Source: Spisula solida
Taxonomy: Eukaryota; Mollusca; Bivalvia; Venerida; Mactridae
NCBI GenBank assembly: GCA_947247005.1
Contig: OX365949.1
Span: forward strand, 18,851,130 to 18,915,129
DNA: 64,000 nucleotides
Reading direction: 5' to 3'
Shown: one piece after another, positions 61,834 through 64,000 of the stretch
Position numbering within the stretch: position 1 is the first letter of the stretch
How the letters are laid out: each line of letters opens with the position of its first letter
Translations under genes and position numbers: made by a program
Notes under the pieces: generated by a model
What the model saw: the letters and a program-made list of their open reading frames with translations, nothing else
Databases searched by the model: none
What the model was told of the DNA's origin: nothing

Positions 61834-62268
61834 TTAAGAAAAATTATACATTATTTTAGCATTCAAGCCTTTAGGAAAAACTGTGTCAAGTTTATGAATC
61901 CAATATGTTTCTTTAAGGAGCCTCTTCATATCATCATGGACAATATCAATAGGCATAAAACTAAAGTCGTTTAGATTATGGCCGTCCTGGTTGAAGTGAG
62001 TAGCTACATGACTAGAGAATGCAGGATTAGTAAAGCTAGTAATGTCAAAACGATGGTTGTTCATACGCCTAGAAACTTGTTGGCTAGTTTGACCTACATA
62101 TTGCATACTACACTTAGTACATGATATTAAATATATGACATCTGCACTTTTGCAGTTGACATTATTCTTAAGTTTGAAAGTACCATTACTTTGAGAACTT
62201 TTAAAATGATCATTTTCAGTAATATTGGTATATTTCAGTAATATTGGTATATAGGAAAACTTTAAAAA
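61834..62268 (-). pseudogene. Penelope-like element GIY-YIG endonuclease domain (fragment)
   Basis: An open frame of 144 residues extends upstream of the first Met (62104-62106) to a TAA at 62269-62271. In order it shows a cysteine motif C-KSADVIYLIS-C-TK-C with VIYLI in the GIY position, then YVGQT in the YIG position. These are followed by the catalytic Arg region SRRMNNHR, HF and GHNLNDF, the metal-binding Glu in KETYWI, and GLNA near the end. This is the C-terminal endonuclease of Penelope-like retroelements, which nicks target DNA for reverse transcription (family knowledge). The preceding reverse transcriptase is missing, so this is a truncated copy. All key GIY-YIG residues appear present. 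Confidence 0.85.
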
Positions 62269-62441
62269 TTATCGCAGGCATAAGACATTGGAGTAGCATG
62301 TTTACCGGCCCATAGGTTGTATCGTTGAAGATGACCAGCCTGTATAACAAATCCAATGTAACGTCAGGCTAGTCTAACTTCTCTTTACAAATTCTAAATT
62401 AAATTGAATATAACAAATGACATTTCCAACTTTTATTTAAA

Positions 62442-62765
62442 ATGTGTCTATATGACACGGAAACATTGTTGCAGGACACATACACCTTTCTAATAGACAT
62501 GAATAAAACTGTTTTTAAGGTCAAAGGGAGGTTACCCTGTAATAAATGTTGGTCAGAATGCGACTTTTGTTTTCTGGATCGACGTATTGATTGTACTATA
62601 TATTTGTTAATATTCATCTCATTTTTATCATCTAAGTACCAAAACGACGCCAATACATTTACCTTTAATCTGCACTATTCCAATACCGGCATAAACTTGA
62701 ATTGTCTGCTGAAAAACAACATACCCCAGTGTCGCGTTTTTAAATCCGTTAAGTATATGCTCTAG
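62442..62765 (+). other. Open frame through the right inverted terminus (not supported as gene)
   Basis: A 107-residue frame runs through the right end of the 61358-62748 unit into the array. Its end (QCRVFKSV) is mirrored by the minus-strand frame 61338-61523 because the termini are inverted repeats. No protein family was recognised. Confidence 0.15.
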
Positions 62766-62850
62766 CCTTTCAGCACATGACCAGACAGTACATCGTATGA
62801 GCTAGCATTTCAGCGCGTGACCAGACAGTACGTGATCATGCAGTACGAGG
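62757..62850 (+). repeat. 40-bp array, right block
   Basis: CTAGCCTTTCAGCACATGAC and CAGACAGTACATCGTATGA match units of 60860-61353 and continue the array after the inserted unit. Confidence 0.85.
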
Positions 62851-63686
62851 GCACTAAAAGGTATCCGTATCAAATTATCTATCAGGTCCGTCTATGAGAC
62901 TGTAAACAAACTAACGCCAATAAATGGTCTGGTGTTCGTCTATGTACGTGACAACATCAAATTGAAAATTGAATCAACAGTCTTTGTAAATATTGATGTA
63001 GATCTAATGTGATAGCGTTCATTCGTGAATTAATGTCTTCTCTCATTGACCAGCATGTCATGTATCCCGAGCGTTACATCGTCAGAGCCATAAGAAAACA
63101 GTGCAGTTCTCTGACGGAATTGAGAAGCGGTGTGTCGGGATAAGTTGAGTCTTATAGTAGAGTATGTTTACCTATATTATGTTAGTTGTTTCCCGGTTTT
63201 GTAAACAGGTAACTGTATCATTGATAAAGGGTAAAAATAATGTATATTTTTAAATTAAAATTTATGTTATCTTAGAAAGGTTCATAACACGGGAAATTGA
63301 CCATTGTATTTTGTTTTAATAGACATTAATTAATACGAGTGTTATACTAAATATATTTACATAATCAGAAACTAGAGAGCTACATCTTTAATTTGATACC
63401 AATAATTTAAAAATCCGTCCATAAATCAGAAAATAGCCCTACGGCCGTGAAATAATTTCTGTTTTCTTATTTAAAACAGCGTTGTCGTTTTTATTGAATG
63501 TGCCTTAGTGATTGACTGGACACGGTGATATACGTTTCCATAGACAGCCAGCACGTACCCTTCTACTCCCCCAGTCATTTCAACTGTATCATTGTTTACC
63601 TATTTAAGAACAGGTCAACAGTTGTAAAATCTGATTTGTCTAGGGGAGTGTTTGGTCAAAATAGAGTAGGTGCTGATTGTCTACAG
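62851..63686. other. Anonymous AT-rich DNA
   Basis: About 63620-63690 resembles 53740-53805 (GTAAAATCTGATTTG then GTGCTGA), suggesting one more dispersed repeat. No exon was seen. Confidence 0.35.
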
Positions 63687-63976
63687 GGTGTCCCAAAATA
63701 TATGTTACAATAAGGAATTGTTACATTTCCTGTCATAACTTTTTAACTAGTTGGTCAATTTCCATGGGATTTTGCATGGAAGTAGTTCTAACAATGTTTT
63801 GTAAAAATGTAACTATTGTATAGAGATATCGAAAGCTAATTCTTTTGTTTGATACCATAAACATCTGAACACATTAGAACAAATGAACCTTTCTAAGATA
63901 ACTTAAATTTTATTTTAAAAAATCACTGATACAGTTTCCTGTGGTTTTTTACTCTGTTTTGTACTTTGGGACAGTT
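63687..63976. mobile_element. Possible 290-bp mariner-type MITE
   Basis: CAGGGTGTCCCAAAATATA near 63688 and TACTTTGGGACAGTTCGG near 63962 form a short imperfect inverted pair (TGTCCCAAA core). The GGGTGTCCCA type of terminus is common in mariner-like elements (family knowledge). Target duplication was not resolved. Confidence 0.35.
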
Positions 63977-64000
63977 CGGCACTTGTGTTTTTGATGTGGA

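Larger units (their letters stand above)
61358..62748. mobile_element. 1.39-kb TTAA-flanked inverted-repeat unit in the 40-bp array
   Basis: CGGATTTAAAAACGCGACAC at the left end is exactly inverted at the right end. The match continues with one mismatch through the GTATGTTG region. TTAA lies outside each terminus (61354-61357 and 62749-62752), and the array units themselves contain a TTAA (GATTAAGCC). The interior holds a minus-strand Penelope-like endonuclease remnant and a hammerhead-like core. It may be a TTAA-type MITE that received the retroelement fragment, or a Penelope copy whose terminal repeats are inverted. Confidence 0.7.

Overview
This window reads as gene-poor, AT-rich intergenic DNA from a metazoan nuclear genome. 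A bivalve mollusc is the best fit. The reasons are the many ACATGTAC-type runs, the 160-170 bp tandem units of a kind familiar from bivalve intergenic DNA, tRNA-headed SINE-like repeats, Penelope-like and CR1/L2-like retroelement remnants, and dense TIR/MITE-type elements. No convincing host protein-coding gene is visible. The open frames are short, carry stops, and mostly lie inside repeats. The only recognisable protein remnants are a GIY-YIG endonuclease domain of a Penelope-like element (61834-62268, minus) and the C-terminal end of a LINE reverse-transcriptase ORF (4465-4671, plus), the latter with a decayed paralogue near 36.9-37.3 kb.

Layout. (1) 1-9650 (copy A) and 23300-42230 (copy B) are two diverged copies of one segment. 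Each serves as the empty-site control for insertions in the other. Copy B carries a 6.16-kb TIR element (24303-30460), a 1.37-kb TTAA-flanked element (30695-32060), a compound insertion (33470-35565) and a LINE tail (37031-37246). Copy A carries a 995-bp TA-flanked element (2710-3704), and copy B has what looks like its excision footprint. (2) 9650-23300 holds a large imperfect inverted duplication (11385-13685 against 15322-16590). One arm carries a ten-copy 68-bp array and the other arm has a single copy. The same stretch has a SINE-like element (17205-17450) and a 909-bp TA-flanked MITE (19712-20620) with two convergent tRNA-like promoter modules. (3) 42385-48000, 48885-54730 and 55285-56330 are three copies, the last partial, of a second tandem segment. 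Several repeats are found in only one copy. (4) 57586-60519 is a second TATAGT-ended element that also carries two convergent tRNA-like modules. One module is split between its A and B boxes by another TIR element (58301-60131). (5) 60860-62850 is a 40-bp array rich in CACGTG, interrupted by a TTAA-flanked inverted-repeat unit (61358-62748) that contains the Penelope-like remnant and a hammerhead-like ribozyme core.

The most promising unusual signal is the pair of TA-flanked elements sharing one architecture: a TATAGT terminus, a plus-strand tRNA-like module near the left end and a minus-strand one near the right end. The second signal is a Russian-doll insertion series. Copy B contains the 6.16-kb element, which contains a 2.6-kb element with ATAT target duplications, which contains a 1.7-kb inverted-repeat unit. 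All coordinates come from reading and hand alignment. No database or folding program was used, and family names are given only where motifs allow.
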